NCBI GenBank assembly: GCA_026874595.1
Contig: CM049311.1
Span: 61,818,453 to 61,882,452 of the forward strand
Source of the DNA: Sipunculus nudus
Taxonomy: Eukaryota > Annelida > Sipuncula > Golfingiida > Sipunculidae
Direction of reading: 5' to 3'
Length of the DNA stretch: 64,000 bases
The notes under the pieces: generated by a model
Told to the model about the DNA's origin: nothing
Database searches by the model: none
What the model saw: only the letters and a program-made list of their open reading frames with translations
Position numbers and translations under genes: made by a program
Part shown: in pieces, positions 12,032-24,140 of the stretch
Position numbering within the stretch: the stretch's first letter is position 1
Layout: every line of letters starts with the position of its first letter

Positions 12032-14620
12032 ATTCATGAATACATTTTGAAAGTATTTGCACTGGTATTCATATACTTTCATTTTTACCTGAATTCCCAT
12101 TCTTTATGCAAGAAATTTTATAATGGAGTACATATTCATATTCGTATTTAAATACAATTGCAAAGTATTCACACCATGTCTGGTATTTATATAGTTTTCA
12201 TCAAACAATGATGTTGAGAATCCAGAATATACAAAATTCACACATTTAAATAATGATCTTAAGTACCTAGTTTTATGGCTTTTGATTATATCAAAAAAAA
12301 AATAAATGTAATATATTCATTTTGGACTAATTTCACATCAGTGTACACACTAGACACAGTAAGAATCTAGATTAATATTATCAACTGCATCTTTGTTGAT
12401 CATTAATTTTCTTCATATGATCCCTAATGATTAGTAATGAATAATATGATTTACTTTTTTATCATTAAAACTGGACTGAAAAATACTGCATGGTTTTATT
12501 TTGAATATGTGACATTCTAACCATCGATACAAGATTCTTATATTATCAGTAACTGCAAGTTAATTTCCTGTTATTATAAACTAACAAATTCCTTTTCTAT
12601 TTTTCTTTAATTTGTTATTAAAATCCAATAAAAGTTTATTAATTTATTGTTTATTGTTATGTTGTTGGTTAAAACTACTGATAAATGAGTTGGGTTGGAC
12701 ACTTGGATCAACTGTGGCTGGCCATAAGCTGCCTGGCTGCCCCAGTGAAAGCCTCGCCTCAAGCATGCATAATTTGCTGAAAGTTCAACAAGGTCAACAT
12801 ACATGTGACTCAGGAGGTGCTTGAGAGAGCCAAGGTCTGACATGGTCTCATAAAAACATTAATAAAAGCTACAATTTTTGGCCAATTTCTTTCAGCTTTC
12901 TAAACTAAAAAGCTGAAATCCTAATGTGTGCATGATATGAAAATTAAATCAACAGTGCTCACAGGAAACAAACGTGCCATGGTCAAAATTCGGCAAAATT
13001 TAAGGTACTAAGGCCAAAATAAAAAAAAGGTATGGTTCTCAGGCACTTTTTTCAGAAATCAATGCGGGCGGGCGCTTTTTTTATTTTAATTTTTTTGGTA
13101 TGTTTCGATAAAAATGTCAATTGATAAGGGAAAAGCATGAAAATAACAGTTTTATTTTGCTAAATAAGTACAAGCACTACACAACAAAGGAAATTGTATG
13201 GTTTTATCTTCTTGAAAGAAATGTCGGAGCGGCAGCAGCTCAAATTTGGAAAGTTTTTATTGAATATCAAAATAAAAATTTTGGATGCAGGGGTTTAAAA
13301 TTGATGCGGGCATTGCCTGAGAACCATACCTTTAATTTTTTTTGGCCTAATTTTATATTTATACTAATAACTAATAAAATTTGAAAAATTCAGAACTAAT
13401 TTTGGGTATTCAATTGAATCTTGATTAAATAATGTTACATCACTGACAAAAAATCTCTAGCTTCAGCAATCCCCTTGTTGAGGGAGTAAATATATTTCTT
13501 GATTTTTTACAAAGTGCATTATGTTTGGGCCCATAACTTAAAACAATTACACAATACTGACATCATTTCTGACATGTGCATAGAGAATGTATAGAAAAAT
13601 ATATATATTATATATGATTAAAGTCAGACCAGTGGTTTTGATATTAGGCAGTCTAAAAGTGTAAAAAGTGTAACAATGGGTTTTTAATGGAAAAATGTTT
13701 TTCATTAATATCTCGAAGGTATTAAGTCCTAGTGACCAAATTCTTGGCATGGTAGGGGATTTTGGAGACATCTTATTGTAGGCCAAATTTTAGGAACTGA
13801 GAGCTGAAGCTGGGGAGCTGAGCTCTTGCAAACTGCATAACACTTGCTTGATGTAAACAATGTTACATGGTGCTTGAAAACTTGAATAAGATCTACAGTT
13901 TTTGATCAACTGGTTTCAAATTTTTGGTGTTACAGACAAAATGCTAACATAAACATGCTGTGAAAATTAAATCAACAGTACTTACAGGAAAAAAACCTGC
14001 CATGGTCAAAGTTGGGCAAAATTTAAGGTACCAATTTTTTATTTTTGTTAATATTTTAAAAAATTTTAAAGATTTTGATCTAATTTTGGGTGTACAATTT
14101 AATTTTAATTAATTTAAGTTATATTACTGGAAAAAAGTCCATACCTTAAACATGTTTTGTGTTAAGTGATTAAATATCTTTCCTGATTTTTTACAAAATG
14201 CATTATGTTTGGGCACATAACTTTTTTAAATTATAAAATACAGATATAATTTCTGGCATGTACATAGGAACTATATAGAGGAATATTTATGGTAAATATG
14301 AGGAAAAACAGATCAGTGGTTTTGATATTAGGCAGTTTTGAAGTGTGAATATAGGTTTTTAATAAAAAATTGAGGTTTTTCCTTAATTTCTCAAAGGAAC
14401 GAAGTCGCAAAGACCCAGTTTTTGGCTTGGTAGGAGATCTTGGGGACATCTAACATTATGCTGAATTTTGGATTCCTAGGTCTTACGGTTTCAAAACGTG
14501 CCACATCTAGGGACAGACGGACAGATGGACAGACGGATGGACGGACGGACAGACGGACGGACGACGGACAATGGACCACCACTATAGCTCAGATGACTTA
14601 TAGTCAGCTGAGCTAAAAAA
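12032..14620 (-). mobile_element. Hairpin-ended repeat family A, copy A2 (with MITE inside)
   Basis: Best-preserved plus-direction reading of the family, from CATTCATGAATACATTTTGA to the palindrome at 14586-14614. Without the 336-bp Harbinger MITE at 13012-13347 it is about 2.25 kb, the same as A3. A TGGACGGACGGACAGACGG-type tract precedes the palindrome. Abuts the broken hairpin of D2 on the left and family F on the right. Confidence 0.65.
13012..13347. mobile_element. PIF/Harbinger-type MITE
   Basis: 336 bp with ~34-bp terminal inverted repeats, GGCCAAAATAAAAAAAAGG...TTCTCAGGCA against its inverse ending TTTTTTTTGGCC. Flanked by a 3-bp duplication TAA (13009-13011 and 13348-13350). Comparison with other family A copies (GGTACCAATTTTAT) shows the empty site. 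A 3-bp T-A target and GGCC start fit PIF/Harbinger. The open frame across it is not gene-like. Confidence 0.8.
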
Positions 14621-14624
14621 TAGA

Positions 14625-15780
14625 GGTGGCGCACCCAGTCTGCAGAAACTGAGGGAACAGCTCATGGTCAATATGTATGCCGAAAATCATGACCATCAGT
14701 GCTGTAGTTATTGAGATACTGCAGTTTTTGTATCAAATTTTCCATTATTCTGGGGGGTATTTTGGAGCCATACAGCTTAAAATATATGGGTAACAGAGAC
14801 CTTATTTCAGGTTTCCATGGAAACTTTTCATAGGTCTCTCAGTGTGTCAACAATGAAGATTCTAGGTCCAGTCGTTACGATTTGTGCCACGTTGACAGAT
14901 GACAGCATTCTTAAAGGTCTCAAAAATAGAGGAAAAAAATCGTAAAAAATCTAACAATAAAGGTGGCGCCACCAGTCTGCAGGAACTGATGGAACACCTC
15001 ATGATCAATATTTATGCCAAAAATCATGACCATCAGTGATGTAGTTATTGAGATAATGAAGTTTTTGTATGAAATATTTTACTATTCTGGGGGGGACTTT
15101 GGGGCCCCATAGCTTGAAGGATATGGGTAACAGAGACCTAATTTCTGGTTTCCAAGGAGATTTTTCATGGACCTCTTAGTGTGTCAAGAATTAAGATTCT
15201 AGGTCCAGTCTTTACGATTTGTGCCACATTAACAGATGACAGCATCCTTAAAGGTCTCAAAAATAGAGGAAAAAATTGTAAAAAATCGAACAATAAAGGT
15301 GGCGCCACCAGTCTGCAGGAACTGATGGAACATCTCATGATCAAAATGTATGCCAAAAATCATGACCATCAGTGATGCAGTTATTGAGATATTGAAGTTT
15401 TTGTATGAACCTTTTACTATTCTGGGGGGGTACTTTGGGGCCCCATAGGCCATAGCTTGAAGGATATGGGTAACAGAGACCTAATTTCTGGTTTCCAAGG
15501 AGATTTTTCATGGACCTCTCAGTGTGTCAAGAATTAAGATTCTAGGTCCACTCTTAACAATTTGTGCCTTGTTAACAGATGTTCACATTTTTAAAGGTCT
15601 CAAAAATAGAGAAAAAAATTCATAAAAAATCGAAAAATATAGATGGCGCCACCAGTCTGCAGGAAGTGATGGAACATCTCATGATCAATATGTATGCCAA
15701 AAATTATGACCATCAGTCAAGTAGTTAATGAGATATTGAAGTTTTTGTATGAAATTTTTGACTTTTCTGGGGGGTACTTA
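14625..15780 (+). repeat. Family F repeat, ~338-bp tandem units
   Basis: About 3.4 units, each starting (G)GTGGCGCCACCAGTCTGCAG (14625 variant, 14962, 15298, 15642) and containing the GGTAACAGAGACCTAATTTC and AAGATTCTAGGTCCAGTC blocks. Same family as 8440-9412. Follows the hairpin of A2 directly. Confidence 0.75.
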
Positions 15781-16544
15781 GAATGTAGGATTTAACAAAC
15801 TTCTATTTGCATGTAAGTCTATAACTTATCAAAGTTTTATTAAAAACTTATAACAATGTTTACCCATAAACTGCATAGAGTATGTACTTATAGCTCTTCA
15901 TTTAACTGCATTTAAGTGCTAACAAAAATAGTCCAGACCTTTAACCCTGGGGCAATGTGTCCAGGTCTGGTGCTCTAGACACTTTGTATTTATTAAAATT
16001 AGGGTCACACCAAATAATGCACAGGCATGTAGAAATGCAAAATCAAAACTGTGTCACTCACTGCTTTTTCGTAATCCATTTTTAATGTTTTAAAAGATTA
16101 AGATAAAAATGAAACTTTCATTAATATATTTTAATGAGCAATCACCAGTAAAAAGGACATTTGCAGAAGGTAACTGTTGTTGTATAATGTTACACATAAT
16201 ATACATTAACTTCAAATCAGCTGGCAAGTCTGGTAAATTAAAAAGTAACTTAAATACACTTCTAAGAATTTCAGCCTATTTAATTGCTATTTTCATGATA
16301 ATTCAGCTAATCCTTTACTGATCATATTTTAAGTTGTGAAAGGAAAAAAATACAGAACAATCCAGATTGTATTACTTTTTAACAAAGTGCAAAAATAAAA
16401 TAAAGAATAACACCATGTCAAAATGGTTTGCAAAAATATGGTATTTTAAATGAAAATTATACAGACTATATGTTAGGCATTCTGACAATAAAATTACACT
16501 ATGAACATTTCTCTGTTCCCTTTTCATTTTTCATAAACTATCTA

Positions 16545-18890
16545 ATTTAAAAACAAGGCCTACAGGCCTAATGCGAACCTGTGCATTGGGAAATACACCA
16601 GGTATAATGCTTCAATGCTGGACCATTACTTTTCATGTATATGAACTATGCAAGTACTAAACATTTTGAATAAGAAACAATTACACAAACATCACTGCTG
16701 AAATTCTGGCATAGGTGCACACAACACTAAAAAGATTGTAGCTGGCACCACCAGTCTTGTATACAACGAAGCTATCAGAGATATATACAATTTCAGACTG
16801 ATATATCAAACCCCTCCTGAGAAAAACGTGTGCAAAAGTCATGGTAGGTGGCGACACCTGTCTTGTGAGCGAGAAAGCCATCAAAGACACATAGACAGGT
16901 CAAAATATTAGGCCAATACATCAAACTTACCTTGAGTCTGATGCATGGGGCTGACCAGGCTTAGGTGAGAAAGGCTGTTGCCCCAAGTGAACTGTGACAA
17001 ATTGCTTGCTCAGACTACTGCACTGAGTGAACTCATGACCTGCACCTGGCTAGACTGAGTGAACTTTTGACCTGTACCTGGCTGCACTGAGTGAACTCTT
17101 GACCTGTTGCATAATCTGACACAGTTGGCAGTCTGCCAAAGCTATAAATAGAATGCAGCTACTGCACTGAGTAAACTCCTGACCCATACCTGGCTGCACT
17201 GAGTGAACTCTTGACCTGTTGCCTAATCTGATACAGTTGGCAGTCTGCCAAAGCTATAAATAGATCCAGACTGACCTCTAGCCTGTTGCCAAATCTGAAA
17301 TAGTTGCCACACCATTGCATAGGCTCATGCAGGGGCCCTGCCCTGAGGGGCTTGACACCCATTAAGTGATCACATGGTGCCCATGAGGTGTTCACATGTC
17401 ACCCATGAGGTGATCACATGCCATGTGCTTGGCTGCACTGATTGAACTCTTGACCTATATCTGGCTGCACTGAATGAACTCTTGATCTGTTCCCAAATCT
17501 GAAACAGTTGGCAGTTTCTCAACCTATTTAAAGATACAGATTTAATCTTGGCCTGTTGGTGAATCTGTCTACACATACTGAAAGACTTTGGTTAAAATTT
17601 CTTTTTTCAAGCCAACATATTCATAAACTTTTTATCAAAATATCTAGAATAATAAAAGATGCAGTACTTTCATTGTTAAAGGTCCAATAGTTTTGCCAAA
17701 AATCATTCTAGTAAACTTGACCAAAGGCCACCTAAGAATAATTTTTGTGCAATGTTACAGAAGATATAATTGAAATAATAATTTTGTAGAAGAACACTAT
17801 TGCAGTCCTCAGTTTGAAAAAGACATAATAATGGCCATAAGACCAACTTAAGCTTTTCACAACTCAACCAAAAATCAACAAACTCAGTATATTCTGATAT
17901 GATTGAAAGAACCATGTCCTAGGATAATTCTTTTGAAAAATTGAACAATTCAACTTGACAGTTTCATCATTAAGCTGAAAGAGGCTAAAATTATGAGGTT
18001 TTTTGCCCATAAAAAACAGGTCAATGTAGGTGGCACCACTAAATCTATAACTTCAAATATGAGTCATGTGACCAACATTTGCACAATACCTGGTAATGCT
18101 AGCTTCTGTCATTCCTGAGAGTACTATTTCAGTATGCTTACTTGGCCAAATGACTGTTCAAATTTGTGTAACTCCACTAAAATTCATCAAATGCAAACCG
18201 TTTGAACAAACTTGAGAGAGCTTGCCTCTGGGATCATTTATGTAAAATATTTAACAATTTGGCTGGACCGTCTACAAGAAGACGACTTTTAAAATATTGT
18301 CAGCTTTTTCCTTATAAAATCTAAGTAAATGCAGATAGCAAAAAAATAAGCTGAATCCCACAATATTTGATATGTGACAGATTATTGCATAAAATCTGGG
18401 AATGGTAGTTCCTGCTATTCCTGAGAAATTATGGATTAATGTACAGATGACCAATGACCCCCGTACAAAAATAGGTCAATTCAGGTGGCGCCACCAATAC
18501 CTGAATTTCATATATGACTCATGTGACCAACACTTGCAAAAAATTTGGTGATGATAGCTCTGGCTGTTTCTGAGACTGTCATTTTTGTATGCTTTTTTGG
18601 ACAGATGACTAAGTTCAACTTCCTGAACAAAATTGAGGGAGATGGTATAAAAGATTATTTCTGTGAAATATTGAGCAATTTGGCTTGAGTGTTTCGGAGG
18701 AGAAGATTTTAAAAGTTTTTTTTAGCTTTTTCTCTATAAAATTTAAAAAAAAATTCAGATGGCTAATTTTTTTGCACTAAATATCATGATGCTAGCTCCA
18801 ATCATTTTCAAAATAGTATGGGTAAACGTACAGTGGACAAACGCTGCCACACCATCTCATTAGTTCACAGGTTCACTAAAAATTAATACA
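16545..18890 (+). repeat. Family G interspersed repeat, long copy
   Basis: Starts AAAACAAGGCCTACAGGCCTAA and ends near CACAGGTTCACTAAAAATTA. Matches 56450-57530 at both ends and in blocks such as TGTGACCAACATTTGC and GTTTCAGAGAAGAAGATTTT-like text. Contains a local tandem of CTGCACTGAGTGAACTCTTG (about 17000-17560). Non-coding. Confidence 0.6.
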
Positions 18891-19094
18891 GATGCATACT
18901 GAATGCAAAATTGTAATACAGATACACATTTGTGGCACGATTTAGGGTAGTACTTTCAAAACAATTTTTTTTGTCACCCTGACAAATGGGGGGGTAAACA
19001 TCACAATTTATTTTCGCATGTCACACTAATATAATGTACTAGTTTATACAATATATTGTGTGTAATATATGCTCATCTTTTACTCGGGTATCTT

Positions 19095-19499
19095 GTATTA
19101 GTCACCCCAGTCGGACCCCTCTTTCCTCAGATGCCATCACAAATGGAAGCAAACATCACAAATTTATTGACGGGACATACACAAATGGATGCAAACATCA
19201 CAAATTTATTGAAGTGACATACACTACTCTCCTATACATACCAAACATCACAAATGGATGTAAACATCACAAGCCAACAAGTCACCCCAGTCAGACCCCT
19301 CTTTCCTGAGATGCCATCACAAATGGATGCAAACATCACAAATGTATTGAAGGGGCATACACTACTTTCCTATACATACCAAACATCACAAACGGATGTA
19401 AACATCACAAGCTACCAAGTCACCCCTGCCAGACCCCTCTTTCCTGAGATGCCATCACAAATGGATGCAAACATCACAAATTTATAGAAGGGACATACA
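19095..19499 (+). repeat. ~138-bp tandem repeat, about three units
   Basis: Units contain GACCCCTCTTTCCTGAGATG, CCATCACAAATGGATGCAAA and CATACACTACT; CATCACAAATGGATG(C/T)AAA sub-blocks recur within each unit. Spacing of the GTCACCCC marker is about 182 then 138. Confidence 0.75.
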
Positions 19500-19699
19500 C
19501 TCCTATTGACCAAATTTTCGGCATGGTAGGAGATTTTTGGGACATCTAACTGTATGCCGAATTTCAGATTCGTAGGTCCAATGGTGTCGAATTGTGCCAG
19601 TCTTACGGACGGACATCCGGACGGACATACAGACGGACGGACGACGGACACTGGACCACGACTATAGCTCAGATGACTTATAGTCAGCTGAGCTAAGAA
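19500..19699 (-). mobile_element. Family A, truncated copy A4
   Basis: Only the hairpin end is present: TTTTCGGCATGGTAGGAGAT, GACGGACGACGGACA tract and the palindrome at 19666-19694. It starts abruptly inside the last unit of a satellite-like array (CCTATTGACC), so it is either a short insertion or a truncated copy. Confidence 0.65.
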
Positions 19700-21275
19700 A
19701 GCTTTAAACGTATACATATGGCCTCCTCTTGCAAATTCCTTGGTTCCACACTGACAGATGTGAATGATGACTAAAAATTAACTTATTCAGATAATGTGTA
19801 TAAGTGGATTAAAATATAAACCTTAAATCAACAAGCACAATGTTATGTTTTATGTTAATTATTTAAATATTTAAAGCATGAATCTTTTAAGACCTTTTCA
19901 TCCTTTGCTGACATATTAATAATTCACAGCTTGTTTGGAGAAATGTGCCATGTGACATCGGTCCTGGTACGCCTGTATTTAGAACCAATGATCAGATATG
20001 CCCTCAAAAACTGTGTGGACACTCATATGCATGAGCAAGTTCATTATTACTCTGGGTTTATAATTCATAGAAAGCAGGTAAATGTGAAAAATGTTCAACT
20101 AGAGAAATGAGCAGCTCCACCCAGGCTATGAACGTGGCCAACTCTGTGAATGTCTGACAGCCATAACCCTTCCATGAACTGATTTGAGATCGTTTGAAAT
20201 TGCTCTAAACCCGGAAAATTTGCATTTTTCTGTAAGGCCTCATCTATTTTCCACTTGTATGCAGGGTCGCTAATTGGCAATATTTGGAAGAAGTGCTGTC
20301 TTGGGCCATGCAAATGAGTTGAAATGAACCAATAACATGACGTGTTGTCATTGTAACCATGGTTACCATTTTGGGTACATGTGTACCCATATTTAATCGT
20401 CACCTGAACCAGTGCTCTGGCGATGGCAAGTGTAAAAACAAACGTTTAAGTGAACATTGCCCAGTCATTTAACAAAAGGTTCAAAGCAAATTTGGCGGCA
20501 ACATTTGGTGATCATTCATTTTTTGGGGTTAAACTTTATTTTACAACAGTAGTAAACAAAGAGAACATTTTCAAAACTGCTATATCCATTTGATACAAGT
20601 AGAGTGGCTATGTAAGCTACTTCATTTGTACTACTTCATAGGCTACTTCGTTCCCGCAAATTCTACATGCCTGATAGCCGCCGACGTCGACGCAACAGGT
20701 TTCAGGTTTCAGTTGCGTCGCCGTCCCACCAAAGGGCTAAATGGGGTTATAGCACGATACGATCTGTTACTCTTAGAAAGAAAATTAAATAAAAATATTT
20801 CCTATGGTTTTAGCAAACCAATGTTCACATAATATTGTATGTCGAAAGGCCTGTAATAAAAAATAACCATTCTGGAAAGCATGAAGCACCTGTAACCATT
20901 AACAACTGATAGTATTTGTCCAGAGAGAATTGAAGCATTAACAGCCCGGTAGACATCTTGCATTTGGTGGCAGTCCTGTATAAGGCTTCAGGCCTGTGTA
21001 CTGTTATGTTCATATTTTAACTTCCTTGGTGCAAAATAGGGCTGAGAACAGAACAGTAATGTTTTCTAGGGGTCAAATATACAATACACATTGATGTACT
21101 GAACATTAATCAATGGATATATGTTAAATCTCACAGTTGTGTATGGAGTGTTATAATCACAGTTAACTGCAGGTGCAATCTATGGACTCCACAATGCGTC
21201 AGTCACTGAAAAAAAGCAATTGAGGAGTTCATTCTTATGGGCTACATGCCTGATAAACCTTTGCCTAGATATTAA
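19700..21275. other. MTF1 intron, nothing recognised
   Basis: Open frames at 20095-20403 (minus) and 20590-20832 (plus) have no recognised domain. A small GACGCAAC...GTTGCGTC hairpin lies near 20688-20718. Confidence 0.4.
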
Positions 21276-22112
21276 GGTGCGACTATAGAATCCATGCCTA
21301 CCCATTAGAGATTCCGTGGTGCGACTGTAGAAGCAGTGCCTACCGTTCAGGACTCTTTTATCGACAACAGATACATATTACTTGTATCCTATAGCCTTTT
21401 CACTTATATCTTAGCCCGTAATAATGTATAAATTATCCTTTCTTCACGCGGTTTCACTTGTCGTATCTGTCATGATTCCTTCCTCTGCTTGTTTACACTA
21501 CTAAGCTTATGTGCACATGTCCTGCCTATGTCATTCACATACGTTATGTTGCGCCCTCCAGGCATTTGTATGCACACGGATCACGGCTATCCAACGTGTA
21601 TTTGGTGTGTTTCAATTTTCAAATTTTCAAGGGTTAGGGTTTACAAAAAAAACCAGTGACTCCACCTTGTCCCTGCGAAGCGCAAGACGGAGTCCGATTT
21701 AGTGGCAGGCAGTTAACAAACGGCTGAGGGTTAATTTTTTTAAGTTTTTTCGACGTCCGGGCGCTTAACAAAAATTAACCCTCATTTTAACAACTACGAC
21801 CAATTCTAAACAGTAGATTCAAATATTCCCATTCGAACCCTGGCTTCCTACTTGTCTTCTATGGCGCATTGGTAGCGCATAGGACATGTTACCACATGGT
21901 TGCTGGTTCGAGACCCAGTTAAGAGCTTCACAACTGCATGTTATGTGTACTAATGTATCATGAATTTCTCATTACAGAAACGTCACCAGATGGAGACACA
22001 GCAGACATACGAATAACAGATGAAACCACATAGGAAATACTAGACATAGACACCAAGAAATTTTTCCTTCACCAAGACCAGTTCCCGTAGGCACTATTTC
22101 TATAGTCGCTCC
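21276..22112. mobile_element. Element with ~26-bp inverted repeats, containing a tRNA-like sequence
   Basis: Ends GGTGCGACTATAGAATCCAT and its imperfect inverse ACTATTTCTATAGTCGCTCC. A second copy of the end lies inside at about 21318-21345 (GGTGCGACTGTAGAAGCAGT). A strong internal stem GAGGGTTAATTTTT/AAAAATTAACCCTC spans 21725-21785. No coding sequence recognised. Lies in the MTF1 intron just downstream of its first coding exon. Confidence 0.5.
21855..21925 (+). other. tRNA-like (pol III type) sequence
   Basis: TGGCGCATTGGTAGCGCATA gives a D-arm (GCGC/GCGC) and A box; GGTTCGAGACC is a perfect B box. The anticodon arm and acceptor stem do not pair well, so it is more likely a tRNA pseudogene or SINE head than a working tRNA. 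No anticodon is assigned. Confidence 0.4.
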
Positions 22113-22207
22113 GATATTAATAATAAAATTTATGAATATTACCTTGAAACGGTTATATTAGCAAAGTTTAGGGGTATATATTTATGTTAAATGCTCTGAC
22201 TACATAC

Positions 22208-22500
22208 CCAGCACTCATGTCATAATAGTTCTCCGGGATGCCTTCCTCCCCATCCACACGAGAAGGTTCTTGTTGACTTTCTGACAGTCTCTCCCCACTG
22301 CCATTCTGAGCCTCACCCGGGGGTATAACCATCATTTCCAAACTCTCATACCATGGCTGACAGTCACGTTGATTTTCTCCCTTGACAATCACATCCTCCG
22401 TTTCTTCATTTTGGGTGATTTGTACAGATTGCTTGTCAATTTTGTCTTGAATGACACCTTCGTTTTCAACTGTCACCTGAACTTCCTTGCCATCAGCCAT
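22208..22500 (-). CDS. MTF1: MTF-1, first coding exon (N-terminal acidic region)
   Basis: Metal-responsive transcription factor 1 is a six-finger C2H2 protein that binds metal response elements and activates metallothionein genes in the nucleus. This exon starts at the first ATG of the open frame (protein begins MADGKEVQVTVENEG) and encodes 97 residues plus two bases. The donor GTATGT follows at 22207-22202. The split glycine codon joins exactly in phase to the next exon at 6803. The acidic, Gln/Glu-rich N terminus is not conserved itself; the identification rests on the downstream exons. Just upstream, TTCTGCCCAG at about 22518-22509 looks like a splice acceptor, so a non-coding 5' exon is possible. 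The gene lies head-to-head with RPS4. Confidence 0.8.
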
Positions 22501-22764
22501 GATTGCTGGGCAGAAGTAGGTAATCAACAATGTCTATCATCGATCTATATCATTTTTATATATGGATTTTCAAATCTATGCTTTTGAACTTTTTAGTCGT
22601 TATAGGTAATCTCATATCAGTAATATTACGAGAATGGATTTCTGATGTAGCACTTTATAGTGCAGGAAACGTATGTTTAGTGTAAAGCCAAGCTGATCGA
22701 TATTTATGTCAGATAGCTTTTACAATGCGGAAGCGGAAACAGATTTCCAATTCTCTGCGCAGGT
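22501..22764. promoter_or_regulatory. Divergent MTF1/RPS4 promoter region
   Basis: The first MTF1 ATG (minus, 22500) and the proposed RPS4 start (plus, 22789) point away from each other. Between them lies a doubled ETS-type core, GCGGAAGCGGAA at 22727-22738, as is common in housekeeping and ribosomal-protein promoters. No TATA box is evident near 22760. The shared use of this region by both genes is inferred from arrangement only. Confidence 0.5.
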
Positions 22765-22791
22765 CCTTTTCCCCCAAGACCACCAAAGATG
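22765..22791 (+). CDS. RPS4: RPS4 exon 1 (short 5' UTR and ATG only), proposed
   Basis: The second exon begins GCG CGT GGT, exactly the codon after the initiator Met in eS4 proteins (MARGPKKH...), so exon 1 must end with ATG directly before a GT donor. The best candidate is 22789-22791, ATG followed by GTTGGT. It is preceded by a pyrimidine tract CCTTTTCCCCC (22765-22775) that fits a 5'-TOP transcription start, and by AAAGATGG, which resembles the YY1 site often found over ribosomal-protein start codons. The donor GTTGGT is weak. If correct, intron 1 is 735 bp. Only the ATG is coding. Confidence 0.45.
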
Positions 22792-23472
22792 GTTGGTGTC
22801 ATGTGTACTCATAATATAAATCCAACGAAATCAAGGCCTATAAAGGGTCATCTAACATTTTGATTGGATTCTTTTTACAGTATACTTGTCCTTGATTACA
22901 GTACAATATCTAATATAATTAACAGATTAGACCGTAAAGTTAAATTTTATGACGAACTTCATCTCTGCCCCACATAGGCACACCAGTTTAACGTGAATCC
23001 CGAAACGATCGTGGCTGGTTGCAGTGGTTGGCCGAACGTTTGAACGAGAACAGACCCCCTTAAGATATATTGGTGTTTTATTATATCAGTTTTAGCTTCT
23101 TTAGTAGCTCTTGATTTTGCTGTATAAGCAAAGGTAGGTCTAGCTGCCATGGAAAATGCCATACTCCGACTCGTTACATCTTCATTCTCTTAGGTCCGCA
23201 CGAGCTGTGCAAGTGGCCACTGCACGACAGCTTATAAACTTAAAATCTAGGTTTAGCAAAGAATATTTTCATAAATAGATGAAGGGATTCCTGAAAGCAT
23301 ATATATTGTTGGTTTACATATCTCGTACGTTTTTGTACATAGCACAGCTGCGAATCTGATGTGCAAAGGAACGTTCATATTTTATTAAATGTAGATTGGA
23401 AACCTTGCAGTTGCAGGCAGAATGCAGCATAGTTTGAAAGTGAAAAATGTTTTTATGTGCAAATTTTTGTAA

Positions 23473-23865
<393 letters not shown>

Positions 23866-23959
23866 TAGAGCCTAGTAAAAATTTTAATATGTTGATACTG
23901 GATGATGTCTTGGCATGTAATGATATTCAGAGTGGTAATATGGTCAGTTTTATTTTTAG

Positions 23960-24140
23960 GCACCTCGCCCAAGCACTGGTCCCCACAAGCTGAGAGAATG
24001 TTTGCCACTGTGCATCTTCCTTAGGAACAGACTGAAGTATGCTCTCACCTACACAGAGTGCCAGAAGATCCTCATGCAGAGGCTGGTTAAAGTTGATGGC
24101 AAGGTCCGCACTGACAAGACCTACCCAGCTGGATTCATGG
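23960..24140 (+). CDS. RPS4: RPS4 exon 3 (S4 RNA-binding segment)
   Basis: Encodes [20 protein letters not shown] and continues [20 protein letters not shown] through the PAGFM end. [24 protein letters not shown] and the [17 protein letters not shown] junction are hallmarks of eS4; this part carries the S4 RNA-binding fold. The acceptor is TTTTTAG at 23953-23959, the donor GTGAGT at 24141. The exon ends one base into the Asp codon that is completed at 26177. Confidence 0.97.

Noticed and set aside
13121-13384. 87-residue frame
   Set aside because: Lies across a MITE and its flank, with no domain.
21855-21925. A functional tRNA gene
   Set aside because: Acceptor and anticodon stems do not pair properly; reported only as tRNA-like.
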